Assembly: GCA_963575745.1 (NCBI GenBank)
Contig: CAUYUJ010004553.1
Coordinates: 1-64,000, forward strand
DNA length: 64,000 bases
Source: Prorocentrum cordatum
Taxonomy: Eukaryota; Sar; Dinophyceae; Prorocentrales; Prorocentraceae
Reading direction: 5' to 3'
Part shown: piece after piece, positions 21,066-33,863 of the stretch
Layout: each line of letters begins with the position of its first letter
Position numbering within the stretch: the first letter of the stretch is position 1
Made by a program: the position numbers and the translations under genes
Notes under the pieces: generated by a model
Database searches by the model: none
Told to the model about the DNA's origin: nothing
What the model saw: only the letters and a program-made list of their open reading frames with translations

Positions 21066-23696
21066 ACCGCACCGGCGCATTCTATTGTGGACAATGCAGA
21101 ACTCAGACGCGCGCGTGCGCGCGACAGAGTTCTGTATTGTCAATAATAGAATCGGTGACATGTATTCCCAAAAACTAAATTCAAAATTTCTGTGGCTCTT
21201 TAAGGAGGCCGACGGACGCGTCGACCTTTCTATTGTGGACAATACAGAACTCAGACGCGCGCGCGCGCGCGACAGAGTTCTGCATTGTCCACATTAGCAT
21301 AGTCGACATGTAATTCCAAAAGCTGAATTCAAAATTTGCGTTGCTTTTTAAGGAGGCAGACGGACGCGTCGACTTTTCTGGTGTGGACATAACATCACTC
21401 AGACGCGCACGCGCTGACTTCTGCATCGCCACCTTGGCATAGTCGACGTGTACTTCCAACAAATGAACTCAAAAATTCTGTGGCTCTTCAAGGAGGCCGA
21501 CGGACGCGTCGATTTTTGTAGCGTGGACAATACAGAAATCGGGCGCGCGCGCGACAGAGTTCTGAATCGTCCGCAATAGAGAAGTCGACATGTAATTCCA
21601 AAAATTGAAATCAAAATTTCTATGGCTTTTAAAAGGGCGACGGGCGCGTCGACTTTTCTATTGTGGGCAATACAGAACTCAGACGCGCGCGCGACAGAGT
21701 TCTGTATTGTCAACAATAGAAAAATCGATGTGTAGTTCCAAAAACTGAATTCAAAATTTCTGTGGCTCTTTAAGGAGGCCGACGGACGCGTACACATTTC
21801 TAGTGTGGACAATACAGGACCCAGAGGCGCGCGCGACAGAGTCCTGTGGTTGCCCAGAATATAAAAGTCGACATGTGATTCCAAAAATGGGATTCAAAAT
21901 GTCTGTGGCTCCTTAAGGGGGCCGACGGACGCGTTCACTTTTCTATTGTGGACAATACAGGACTCAGACGCGCGCGCGCGCGCGCGCGCGAAGTCGACAT
22001 GTAGTTCCAAAAAAGGAATTCAAAATGTCTGTGGCTCTTTAAGGAGGCCGACGGACGCGTCGGCTTTTCTATTGTGGACAACACAGAACTCAGACGCGCG
22101 CGCGCGCGAGCGCGAGAGAGTTCTGCATTGTCCACATTATAGAAGTAGACATGTCGTTTCAAAAACTGGAATCAAAAGTTCTGTTGCTCTTTGAAAGAGC
22201 CGACGGACGAGTCGACTTTTCTATTGTGGACAATGCAGAACTCAGACGCGCGCGCGCGACAGGGCTCTGTATTGTCCATGATAGAAAAGGTGACATGTTT
22301 TCCAAAAACTGATTTCAAATTTTCTGTGGCTCTTTTAAGGGGGCCGACGGACACATCCATATTTCTAGCGTGGACAATGCAGAACTCAGACGCGCGCGCC
22401 AAATAGTTCTGAATCGTCCGCAATGGAGAAGTCGGCATGTAATTATCAAAAACTGCATTCAAGATGTCTGTGGCTTTTTAAGGAGGCCGACGGACGCGCC
22501 CACATTTCTAGCGCGGGCAATGCAGGACTCAGACGCGCGCGCGCGCGACAGAGTTCTGTATTGTCCACAATAGAAAAGTCGACATGTAGTTCCAAAAAGT
22601 GAATGCAAAATTTCTGTGGCTCTTTAAGGAGGCCGACGGACGCGCCGACTTTCCTAGCGTGGACAATAAAGAACTCAGACGCGCGCGAGCGACAGAGTTC
22701 TGTATTGTCCACAATAGAAAAGTGGACATGTAGTTCCAAATGCTGAACTCAAATTTTCTGTGGCTCCTTAAGGGGGCCGACGGACGCGTCGGCTTTTCTA
22801 TTGTCGCCAATACAGAACTCAGACGCGCGCGCGAACGCGACAGAGTTCTGTATTGTCCACAATAGAATAGGTGACATGTGCCTCCAAGAACTGAATTGAA
22901 AATCTCTGTTGCTTTTAAGAAGGCAGACGGACTCCTCCACATTTCTAGCGTGGACAATACAGAACTCAGACGTGCGCGCGCGCGACAAAGTTCTGCATTG
23001 TCCACAATATAGAAGTCGACATGTGATTCCAAAAAACTGAATTCAAACTTTCTGTGGCTCTTTAAGGAGGCCGACGGACGCGTCGATTTTTGTAGTGTGG
23101 ACAATACAGAAATCGGGCGCGCGCGCGACAGAGTTCTGCATTGCCCACAGTAGCATAGTCGACATGTAACTCCAAAAATCTGAATTCATTTTTTCTGTTG
23201 CTCTTTAAGGAGGCAGACGGACACGTCGCTTTTTCTAATGTGGACATTACATAACTCAGACGCGCGCGCGACAGAGTTCTGTATTGTCCGCATAGGCGAC
23301 ATGTAATTCCAAAAGCTGAATTCAACATATCTGTGGCTCTTAAATGAGGCCGACGGACGCGTCGACCTTTCTTTTGTGGACAATGCAGAACTCAGACGCG
23401 CGCGCGCACGCGCGACACAGTTGTGTACTGTCCACAATAGAGTAGGTGACATGCATTTCCAAAAACTGATTTCAAAATTTCTGTGGCTCTTCAAGGAGGC
23501 CGACGGAAGCGTCCACATTTCTAGTGTGGACAATACAAAACTCAGACGCGCGCGCGCGCGCGAACGCGACAGAGTTCTGTATTGTCCACAATAGAAAAGT
23601 CGACATGCAATTCCAAAAAATTGAATTCAAAAATTCTGTGGCTCTTTAAGGAGGCTGGCGGACGCGTCGACCTTTCTAGTGTGGACAATACAGAAT
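21066..23696. repeat. ~145-bp palindromic satellite (family 1), block b
   Basis: About 18 units of the family described at the window start. From 21,824 onward it belongs to duplication copy B and matches block a unit by unit; the first ~5 units extend the array left of where copy A is cut by the window edge. Confidence 0.93.
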
Positions 23697-23817
23697 TCAT
23701 GGCAGCGACGGACCGCCGAGGCGCTCGGATTGTATTTCCGCGCGCCTGCGCGCCCTTGAAGGCACCGCAGGGCCCCTTCGGTGGCCCGTAGGCTGCCGCG
23801 CGGCAGCGAAGGCTCGC

Positions 23818-24080
23818 AATGTTGGCAAGTGTGTCGCTAGCCACGACGCAAGCGCACTCGCTGGAGTCAGCGCCGCGCTGCCTCCAGCGAGTGCGCTTAC
23901 GGCGTGGCTAGCGACAACGCCGGCCCGGGCCGGCGTGTCGCTAGCCACGTCGCAAGCGCACTCGCTGGAATCAGCGCCGCGCTGCCTCCAGCGAGTGCGC
24001 TTGCGACGTGGCTAGCGACACACCGGCCCGGGCCGGTGTGTCGCTAGCCACGCCGTAAGCGCACTCGCTGGAATCAGTCG
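23818..24080. repeat. hairpin cluster, intact copy
   Basis: Alternating foldbacks. GTCGCTAGCCACG with GCAAGCGCACTCGCTGGA pairs with TCCAGCGAGTGCGCTT and CGTGGCTAGCGAC across a GTCAGCGCCGCGCTGCC loop. This occurs twice, and a third left arm follows (24,040-24,075). The hairpins are joined by palindromic linkers (ACGCCGGCCCGGGCCGGCGT and ACCGGCCCGGGCCGGT), so the whole cluster can fold on several scales. Confidence 0.88.
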
Positions 24081-24741
24081 CTGCATTCGCTTGCGAGTTC
24101 AGCAACGGCGTAGTTTTCTAACGCGGCGCCGGCTTAGCCATTGGTGTTGTTTCTCCTTCTATCGTCTGTAAGCCCAAGGATGTCAGTACCTATTGTGCGA
24201 TTCGAAAAGTGTTCTGGTGGAGCCACCCGGTGCTCGCGATCCTGGTCACTGCATCGAAACGTGTTCGTGAACCAAGAACGGCCAGGGGCAGGGATCAGGG
24301 GCACTGGTGACCAGGGGCAGCGAGGGGGGGGGGATAGGCCCAGGGGGGACGCCTCGACCCTGAATCGCTCATTCGTCGCCGATCGGGGCCTGAGTGCCCC
24401 ACCCTGCCAAGGAACGTGTGGTTTCGCTATCGGGGGCCTATCGCAGATCTCTCGGCGATGTATCGCCGATTTAAGGTCATTGCTTCACCCCTTGTGCCAG
24501 TCCCCCCCTTTCGTTGCCCCATCAGGTGATCGCCCTGATAGGGCAACGAGGGCACTGCTTGTTCGCCCCTCTCGTGCCGCATGTATATGACAAGAACTCG
24601 TTCGCATACTTCGTGTTCAGCGCTGACACGGCGCATTCGCGCCAGTAGGGCGAGTGTGGGCCATTGCGCAGCTGCGCCGATAGGCGGGCGCATTCGCTTG
24701 ATTCAGCGCTCCAGGATGGCCAGCAAGAGCGATGACGTGTC
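24081..24741. other. no gene recognised (copy B of 2,412-3,074)
   Basis: Same as the copy A stretch, with a handful of substitutions. Nothing further is seen. Confidence 0.4.
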
Positions 24742-24957
24742 GCTGGAGCGGGGGGGCTGCCCCCCCACCGTAGCGACACTCCGGTCCGGTACTGAGTGTC
24801 GCTCGGCCCTTCCCTGTTGCAGTGTTGGCGCGACACCCAATGGCGAGGGAAGATGGGAGGGGAGTCCACACTGCAGCGCGGGAGGGCCGAGCGACACTCA
24901 GCACCGGACCTGAGTGTCGCTACGGCGGGGGGGCCGCCCCCCTGCTCTAGCGACGCC
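24742..24957. repeat. three foldbacks with GTGTCGCT/AGCGACAC arms, copy B
   Basis: Same three inverted repeats as at 3,075-3,290. Confidence 0.8.
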
Positions 24958-25366
24958 ATTTTTTTTTCAATCGACGTGGTTGGCTTGCTTGGGCCGCTGA
25001 ATCGAACAAGTGCGCTTTGGCATGACCTGGCGGACATCAACCCAGCCCGCTCTCCGTCTCTTTCTTGCCATGTTTCGCACCCTCCACTTCCCGGCCATCC
25101 ACCCTATTTCCTCACGCAGTGCTTGCACTTAGGGGTTCTTACTTCTGTTCTAAGGAACTGGGCCTGTGGGCCGGTCTGGCGGCTCCCTGCCGACCGTCGC
25201 CGCCCCGTCGCCGCCTCGTCGCCGCCCGTCGTCTGGGCCGGTGTGCCGGCCTTGCGGTTCCGTGCCGGCCGTCGCCGCCCCGTCGCCGCCCGTTGCCTGG
25301 GCCTGTGCGTCGGTGTGGCGGCTGCAGGCCGGCCGTCGCCGCTCCGTCGCCACATCGTCGCCGCCC

Positions 25367-26432
25367 ACAGAGATTGCACGACATAGACTTGCCCACATAG
25401 CTTGCCCACATAGATTGCACCACATAGGTTGCACCACATAGAATGCACCACATAGCGTACACCGCGTAGAGTGCACCACAGATATTGCGCCACATGGATT
25501 GCACCACATAGGTTGTACCACATATATTGTGCCACACATACATATATATGTATTGCACCACGTAGACTGCACCACATAGACTGCACCACATAGTCTTCAT
25601 CACATAGCTTACACCACATATATTGAACCGCGGAGATTACACCACATAGCTTCCACCACAGATCGTGCAGCACATAGATTGCATCACGTAGCTTACACCA
25701 CATCGATTGCACCGCATAGAGCGCACGCACGATGTAGCTTACACCACGCAGATTGCACGACAGAGATTGCACGCACCACAAAGCCTACACCACATAGATT
25801 GCACAACATAGGGTGCACGAACCACGTAGCTTACACCACATAGTTTGCACCACAAATATTGTACGCGTTACATAACGTACACCACATCTATTGCACCACA
25901 TAGAGTGCACGGAGCACATAGCTTACACCACAGATATTGCATGCACCACATGGCTTACACCACATATGTTGCACCACAACGATTACACGCAGCACATAGC
26001 GCTTACCACATATATTGCACAACAGAGAGTGCACGCACCACATAGCTTGCACTCATAGATTGCACCACATGAAGTGCACGCACCACATAGCTTGCAGCAC
26101 AGATATTGCACCACAGAGATTGCCCGCACCACAAAGCCTACACCACATATATTGCACCACAGAGGTTGCACGCACCACGTAGCCTATACCACATATATTG
26201 CACCACACATATTGCACGCGCCACGTAGCTTACACCACATATATTGGACCGCATAGAGTGCACGCACCACATAGCTTACACCAAATAGATTGCATCACAG
26301 AGAATGCACACACCACATAGCTTGAACCATATAGATTGCACCACAGAGGTTGCACGCACCACTAAGGTTACAGCACATATATTGCACCACATGGGGTGCA
26401 CGCGCTACACACCTTACACCACATTCCAATAC
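25367..26432. repeat. CACCACATAG short-period array, copy B
   Basis: Same array as 3,700-4,765 with only scattered substitutions. The absence of unit gain or loss in so many tandem units points to a recent duplication. Confidence 0.92.
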
Positions 26433-27859
26433 GTTTCCAAGAGGACCTCAAGACGGTTCTAAGAGGGCCCATGTCCAACTCCGAGTTGGACATGGCCAAG
26501 GCCCTGGGAAGAGCCCAAGAGGGCCCCAAGACGTTTCCAAGATGGCCCCAAGAGAATCCCAAGAGGGCCCCAGACCAACTCTATGGCATAGAATTGGTTT
26601 GGGGCCCTCTTGGGGGCCTCTTGGAACCGTCCGGGGGCCCTCTTGGGCCCCTCTGACGGCCCTGGGAAGGGTCCCAAAAGGCCCCGAGCGGGCTCCAAGA
26701 AGCTCGAAGAGGGCCCCAAGAGGCTCCCATGAGGGCCTCGAGATCGGTCACGCGACAAAGGCGTCGCGTGACCGCTCTTGGGGACCTCTTGGGGCCGTCT
26801 TGGGGCCCTCCTGGGCCCTTCCGAGGGCCCTGGGAAGGGGCCAAGAAGGCCCCAAGAGCGCTCTAAGAGGGCCCTGGGAGGGTCCCAAGAAGGGCCCAAG
26901 AGCGCATGTCGTGTGCATGTCGTCGTCGTTCTGGGCCCCATGTCCACGACATGCGCACGACATGCGCGATAAGAGCCCTCTGGGGGCTCTCTCGGAACCT
27001 GCTTGGGGCTATATTGGGCCCCTCTTGGAGCCGTCTTGGGGTTCTCTTGGGCCCTTCCGAAGGCCCCGGGAAGGGTCCAAGAGGGCCCCGAGAGGGCTCC
27101 AAGGGGCTCCAAGAGGGCCCCAAGAGGCCCCCAAGAGGGCCCCGAGATCGGTCACGCGAGAGAGGCTTCGCATAAACGCTCTTGGGAGTTTCTTGGAGCC
27201 GTTATGGGGCTCTCTTGGGCCCCTCCGACGGCCCTGGGAAGGGTCCAGGAGGGTCGACGGGGCCTGGGAAGGGCCATTTCTTTTATGTCATCGCGAGGCG
27301 GGTGGGTCGCGGGTGGGTCGCAGGCGCTGCGCCCGCCTGCCCGCGCCCTCACTGTTATCCGCAATTGCGGGGTGCTACGTATCCCCCCCGTGGCCATCTT
27401 GGGCCTTTCTTGGGGGCCCGCTTCGGGCCCTGTCGGGGGCCCTCTTGGAGCCCTCTTGGGGCACTCTTGGAGGCCTCGGCCCCCTCCAAGACGGCATGGG
27501 AGGGCTCCAGGACGGCCCCAAGGATGCCCCAAGTGAGTTCCAGAGGCCCCCAAGTGCGGCGTGCAATTGCACACCTTCCTTGGGGCCATCTTCTTGGGGC
27601 CCTCGGGCCTCTTCAAGACGGCCTGGGAGGGCTCCAAGAGGGAGTTCGAATGTCACGGAGTGGGTGCAAGACGGCCTGGGAGGGCTCGGCTCCAAGAGGG
27701 CGTCCAAATATCACGGAGTCGGTGCAAGACGGCCTGGGAAGGACCCAAGAGGGAGCTACAATGTCACGGAATCGGTGCAAGTCGGCCTGGGAGGGCTCCA
27801 CGACGACGACGACGACGACGCAACGGGGGCAGCTCACGACGACGACGACAGCTCACGAA

Positions 27860-27913
<54 letters not shown>

Positions 27914-28448
27914 AGCTCACGAACTTCTGGCGGTTGAGGGCGGCCAGTGTGGCCACGCCCGTCCACCACTCTGTCCCTCTTTCCGCCCTCCCCTCCCCTC
28001 ATCCCCCGTCCATCTGTCCCCTCCCTCCTCTCCTCCCCGGTCGGTTTTCTGGCCATGGCTCGGGCCTCCGGCGGCCGCTCGGGACGATTCCCGCACCCCC
28101 GGGACACAATTTTCCATCCCGGGTCATTTTGTGACGGCTCCGGGGTCTGGAAGCGGCCCCAGGGGGCCGAAAACGACAAACAACTGCCTCGAATCTCGAA
28201 CTCTTCTTTCTTCTCCTCCTCCTCCTCCTCCTCCTCCTCCTCCTCCTCTTCCATGACGGGGCGCTGCTGTTCAACCCTATCGATTAGCTACTTCTTCTCT
28301 GGTTTTCGGCGTAATGCCAGGGTTACCCTGAACTTACCCAAGCATTTCAAAGTGTTGCGAAACAACACCAAATACAACCTCATTATTCTGGGACCGGCCT
28401 GGGGCTTGAAAGTATAGGGTAACTTTGAATTTGCCGACGAAGCATAAA
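26433..28448. repeat. GGGCCCCAAG block, microsatellites and dispersed element, copy B
   Basis: Matches 4,766-6,790, including the GGTCACGCGAC foldback. The (GAC)n run is at 27,804-27,914 and the (TCC)n run at 28,204-28,250; the latter has TTTCTTC in place of the pure repeat at its start. Confidence 0.88.
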
Positions 28449-31400
28449 AGCTTCGGCCACACTAGCATAGTCGACATGTAATTCCAAACACTGAATTCAA
28501 AATGTTGTTGCTCTTTTAAAAAGCAGACGGACGCGTCGACTTTTCTTAATGTGGACGTTATATGACTCAGATGCGTGCGCGTGCGGCAGACTTCTGTATT
28601 GTCCACATTCGCAAAAGTGGCATGGAATCCCACAAATTGAAATAAACATTTCTGTGGCTCTTTAAGGAGGCCGACGGACGCGTCGACTTTTCTGGCGTGG
28701 ACAATACAGAACTCAGACGCGCGCGCGCGCGACAGAGTTCTGTATTGTCCACAATAGAATAGGTGACATGCATTTCCAAAAACTGAATTCAAAATTTCTG
28801 TGGCTCTTTAAGGAGGCCGACGGACGCGTCCACATTTCGAGTGTGGACAATACAGAACTCAGACGCGCGCGCGCGCGACAGAGTCCTGTGTTGTCCAGAA
28901 TATAAAAGTCGACATGTGGTTCCAAGAACTGAATCCAAAATTTCTATGGCCCTTTAAAGAGGCCGACGGGCGCGTCGACTTTTCTATTGTGTGTATAACT
29001 CAGACGCGCGCTCGCGCGACAGAGTTCTGTATTGTCCACAACAGCAAAGTCGACATGTAATTCCAAAAACAGAATTAAACAATTCTGTGGGTCTTTAAGG
29101 AGGCCGACGGGACGCAGACGCATTAGCATCGTCGACATTGCACCAATTCTTTCTTCTAAGGAGGCAAACGGACGCGTTCACCGTGTGACAATACAGAACT
29201 CAGACGCGCGCGCGCGCGACAGAGTTCTGTATTGTCCACAATAGCAAAATCGACATGTGATCCCAAAAACTGAATTCAAAATTTCTGTGGCTCTTTAAGG
29301 AGGCCGACGGACGCGTCGATTTTTCTAGTGTAGACAAGGCAGAACTCAGACGCGCGCGCGCGCGACAGAGTTCTGTATTGTCCACAATAGCAAAGTCGAC
29401 ATGTGATTCCAAAACCTGAATTCAAAATTTCTGCGGCCCTTGAAGGAGGCCGACGGACGCGTCGTGTTTTCTGTTGTGGACAGTACAGAACTCAGACGCG
29501 CGCGCGCGCGACAGAGTTCTGTATTGTCCACAACAGAAACAGTCGACATGTAATTCCAAAAACGGAATTCAAAATGTCCGTGGCCATTTAAGGACGCCGA
29601 CGGACGCGTCGACTTTTCTATTGTGGAAAATGCAGAACTCAGACGCGCGCGCGCGCGCAGAGTTCTGTATCGTCCACGATAAAATAGGTGTCATGTATCC
29701 CCAAAAACTGAATTCAAAATTTATGTGGCTCTTTGAGGAGGCCGACGGACGCGCCCACATAGCTAGTGTGGGCAATACAGAACTCAGAAGCGCGCGCGCG
29801 ACAGAGTTCTGTATTGTCCACATTCGCATAGTCCACTTGTGATTACAAAAACTGAATTCAAACTATCTGTGGCTCTTTTTAAGGAGGCCGACGGACGCGT
29901 CGACTCTTCTATTGTGGACAATACAGAACTCAGACGCGCGCGCGCGCGACAGAGTTCTGTATTGTCCACATTAGCATAGTCGACATGTAATTCCAAAAAC
30001 TGAATTCAAAATTTCTGTGGCTCTTTAAGGAGGCCGACGGACGCGTCGACTTTTCTAGTGTGGACCATACAGAACTCAGACGCGCGCGCGGCAGAGTTCT
30101 GTATAGTCCACATTAGGAAAGTCGACATGCGATTTCAAAAAATGAATTCAAAAGATCGGCGGCTCTTTGAAGAGGCCGACGGACGCGTCCACCTCTTTCT
30201 AGTGTGGACAATAGAGGACTCAGACGCGCGCGCGCGACAGAGTTCTGTATTGTCCACAATAGAAAAGTCGACATGTGCTTTCAAAAAAAGAATTCCAAAT
30301 TCCGGTGGCTCTTTGAGGAGGCCGACGGACGCGTCGACTGTTCTAGTGTGGGCAATGCAGAACTCAGACGCGCGCGCGCGCGACAGAGTTCTGCATTGTC
30401 CAGAATAGCAAAGTCGACATGTGATTCCAAAACCTGAATTCAAAATGTGTTGTGGCTCTTTAAGGAGGCCAACGGACGCGCCCACATTTCTAGTGAGGAC
30501 GCTACAGAATTCAGTCGCGCGCGCGACAGAGTTCTGTATTGTCCACAATATAAAGGCCGACATGTGATTCCAAAAACTGAATTCAACAATTCTGTGGCTC
30601 TTTGAGCAGGCCGGCGGTCGCGTCGACTTTTCTAGCGTGGACCATACAGAACTCAGACGCGCGAGACAGAGTTCTGTATAGTCCACATTCGCACAGTTGA
30701 CATGTAATTCCAAAAACTGAATTCAAAATTCCCGTGGCTCTATAAGGAGGCCGACGGACGCGTCGAATTTTCTATTGTGGGCAATGCAGAACTCAGACGC
30801 GCGCGCGAGACAGAGTTCTGTATTGTCCACAATAGAATAGGTGACATGAATCTCCAAAAACTGAATTCAAAATTTCTGTGGCTCTTTGAGGAGGCCGACG
30901 GACGCGTCCACATTTCGAGCGTGGACAACACAGAACTCAGACGCGCGCGCGCGACAGAGTCCTTTGTTGTCCAGAATATAAAAATCTGCATGTAATTCCA
31001 AAAACTAAATTCAAACTTTCTGTGGCTCTTTGAGGAGGCTGGCGGGCGCGTCGACTTTTCTAGTGCGTATAACTCAGACGCGCGCGCGCGCGACAGAGTT
31101 CTGTATTCTCCACAATAGCACAGTCGACATGTAATTCCAAAAACAGAATTCAAAATTTCCGTGGCCATTTAAGGACGCCGACGGACGCGTCGACTTTTCT
31201 ATTGTGGACAATACAGAACTCAGACTCGCGCGCGCGCGACAGAGTTCTTTATTGTCCACAATAGACCAGGTGACATGTATCTCCAAAAACTGAATTCAAA
31301 AATTCTGTGGCTCTTTGAGGAGGCCGGCGGACGCATCGACTTTTCTAGTGTGGACAATGCAGAACTCCGACGCGCGCGCGACAGAGTTCTTGCATTGTCC

Positions 31401-32310
31401 CCATTAGCATGGTCGACATGTAATTCCAAGAACTGAATTCAAATTTTCTGTGGCTCTTCCAGGAGGCCGACGGACGCGTCGACTTTTCTATTGTGGACAG
31501 TACAGAACTCAGACCCGCGCGCGCGACAGACTTCTGAATCGTCCACATTAGCACAGTCGACATGTATTTCCTAACGCTGAATTCAAAATTTCTGTGGTTC
31601 TCTAAGGAGGCGGACGGACGCGTAGACTTTTCTAGTGTGGACAATACAAAACTCAGACGCGCGCTTGAGAGTTCTGTACTGTCCACAATAGACTAGGTGA
31701 CATGTAATGCCATAAACAGAATTTAAAATTTCTGTGGCTCTTCAAGGAGGCCGGCGGACGCGTCGATTTTTCCAGTGTGGACAATACAGAACTCACACGC
31801 GAGCGCGCGCGACAGAGTTCTGTATTGTCCACAATCGAAAAATCGGCATGTGATCCCAAAAACTGAATTCAAAGTTTCTGTGGCTCTTTAAGGAGGCCGA
31901 CGGACGCGTCGACTGTTCTAGTGTGGACAATGCAGAACTCAGACGCGCGCGCGCGCGCGACAGAGTTCTGTATTGTCCACATTAGCATAATCGACATGTA
32001 ATTCCAAAAAAATGAATTCACAATTTCTGTGGCTCTCTAAGGAGGCCGACGGACGCGCCGATTTTTCTAGCGTGGACAATACAGAACTCAGACGCGCGCG
32101 CGCGCGACAGAGTTCTGTATTGTCCACAATGGAAAGTCGACGTGTATTTCTAAAAACTGAATTCAAAATGCCTGTGGCTTTTTAAGGAGGCCGACGGACG
32201 CGTCCACTTGTCTAGCGTGGGCAATGCAAAAGTCAGACGCGCGCGCGCGACAGAGTTTTTGCATTGTCCACAATAGAACAGTCGACATGTAATTCCACAC
32301 AATGAATTCA
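28449..32310. repeat. ~145-bp palindromic satellite (family 1), block c
   Basis: About 26 units and the longest array in the window. The (CG)n loop varies from about 6 to 16 bases while the foldback arms are well conserved. One irregular unit near 29,095-29,180 has lost its left arm. Confidence 0.93.
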
Positions 32311-32520
32311 AACATTCTATGTACAGGGTATCTGTCTGCCCCCCGCCCGTCGCCGTCGCACCGCGCGGAGAGTTTCGGAAACAAGTGGAAGGTCCATCTG
32401 TCGCGGCCCCGCCGGTCGCTGTCGCACCGTTAGCCAACCTGCGTGATTTGTGCTGCGCATGTGTGCGGCCCCCCCACCGTCGCCGTCGCGCCAAAAATAT
32501 TGCGCGCCACGCGTGCTTGA
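32311..32520. repeat. GCCGTCGCAC-containing spacer right of the satellite domain
   Basis: GCCCGTCGCCGTCGCACCGC, GCCGGTCGCTGTCGCACCGT and CCACCGTCGCCGTCGCGCCA recur at ~65-75 base spacing. They resemble the block at 20,786-21,065 on the far side of the satellite domain. Confidence 0.6.
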
Positions 32521-33800
32521 AGTGAGTCGCACATCGCACAGCTCATTTGACCGATAAAAAAATGGCCCGCGCGACGACATATCGTTTTTGCGCATTTGTC
32601 CACGACGGGCCCGTTGCCGCCGCACTTGGGAGATCCCGTCGGGGGGGGCCCTTCGCCAGTAGTGAACACGCGCCGCGCGCGCGCGTATGCGCGTCGTTGG
32701 AGGTGCCATCCGCTGATTGGAAGCGGCCCCAAGAGAGCGCCCATGAAGGAATCCTCCAGGATGGAGGGTTCGAAGGATCCTCCACAAACCAACAGAATCC
32801 GTCTGGGCCCCTGGGATTCCTGGGGGGCCCCGGGCGACGCAAAGGGGCATGCTTCAAATTTGGGGGCACGGCCGCAACTTGAAAATATTATTCTCCGGGC
32901 GCCTGCGGCGGAGCCTGGAGGCATGGAGGGTCGGAGTTTAATTTGAACGAGATTCCCAATAATATCTGCGAAACACATTCGAACGAACCGGGTCAACTTA
33001 CGGGGGCGCCCCGTCATTTCCAACCCTCGCCCTCCTCGTCCTCCTCGTCCTCCTCGTCCTCGTCCTCGTCGTCGTCCTCCCCCTCCTCCCCCCAGGATGA
33101 CCGAAATCAAATTAAAATCGGCCCCCGGGCCTTTCCCAGGGCCCCCTCCGAAGCAGTTTTTCACCCTGGATCGATTTTCGACGATCCCGGGGCCCGAAAG
33201 CGGCGTCCAGAGGCGTAAAACGACAAAGAACTCTGCAAACCTCGATCCTCGAGGTCCGAACCTCCCCTCCCGTTCCCAGCGCCGAAGACGCCTCAAATCC
33301 TACGAAGACGCCTGCGCGGAAGCGGCGCGTGGGCTGAGCTCGGGAGGGCCGCGCTCGCGCCCGCCGCCTGGAATCCGTGGAGTTGGGCTGCCGCCGCTGT
33401 GGTGGACGAGATGGCCGCGTCTCCGATGACGCCAGCTATTTTCGTCGACCCCTGAGGTTCGAAGTCCGAGGCGGGTTTCCGGCGTCGTAGCCTGTGGAGG
33501 CCATTTTCGGGGCCCAGGACCGTCAGAAATCGATCCGGAACGACAAACTGCGCCCCGGGGGTGCCGGAGTCATGCCGAACGGCCACCAGAGTCCCCGAGA
33601 CCGAATTATGGCCCGATAACCGACTGGGTCGGGTCGGCGTTCACGTCCAGGTTCGAGCCTCAAGCCTCGAAGACCGAGATCCTCTGGCCCCTGGTGGCTC
33701 TCCTCGTCGCCACGGCCGGACGCGGCGCGGAAAACTGGTGCGCTCGGGCCCCGGGAGGGTTCCAGGGTCCCATTTCAATCGGGTTTTGGCCGACGGGGGC
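32521..33800. repeat. unassigned DNA with diverged copies of the dispersed element
   Basis: 32,521-32,990 shows no gene. 33,000-33,260 (with TCC/TCG run at 33,029-33,090; CCCGGGGCCCGAAAGCGG, CGTAAAACGACAAAGAACT) and 33,485-33,800 (GGCCATTTTCGGGGCCCAGG, CCGGAACGACAAACTGCGCC on the opposite sense) are diverged relatives of 6,376-6,545. No coding function is seen. Confidence 0.5.
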
Positions 33801-33801
33801 G

Positions 33802-33861
<60 letters not shown>
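33801..33861. repeat. (GAC)n microsatellite
   Basis: About 20 pure GAC units beside a relative of the dispersed element, as at 6,137-6,256. Confidence 0.95.

Positions 33862-33863
<2 letters not shown>

Larger units (their letters stand above)
21824..28682. repeat. segmental duplication, copy B (complete to its right end)
   Basis: Direct-orientation match to 1-7,025. Both ends of the recognisable match lie inside family-1 satellite, so homologous recombination between satellite units is a natural mechanism. A collapsed or duplicated assembly of two haplotypes is the other possibility. Confidence 0.93.
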
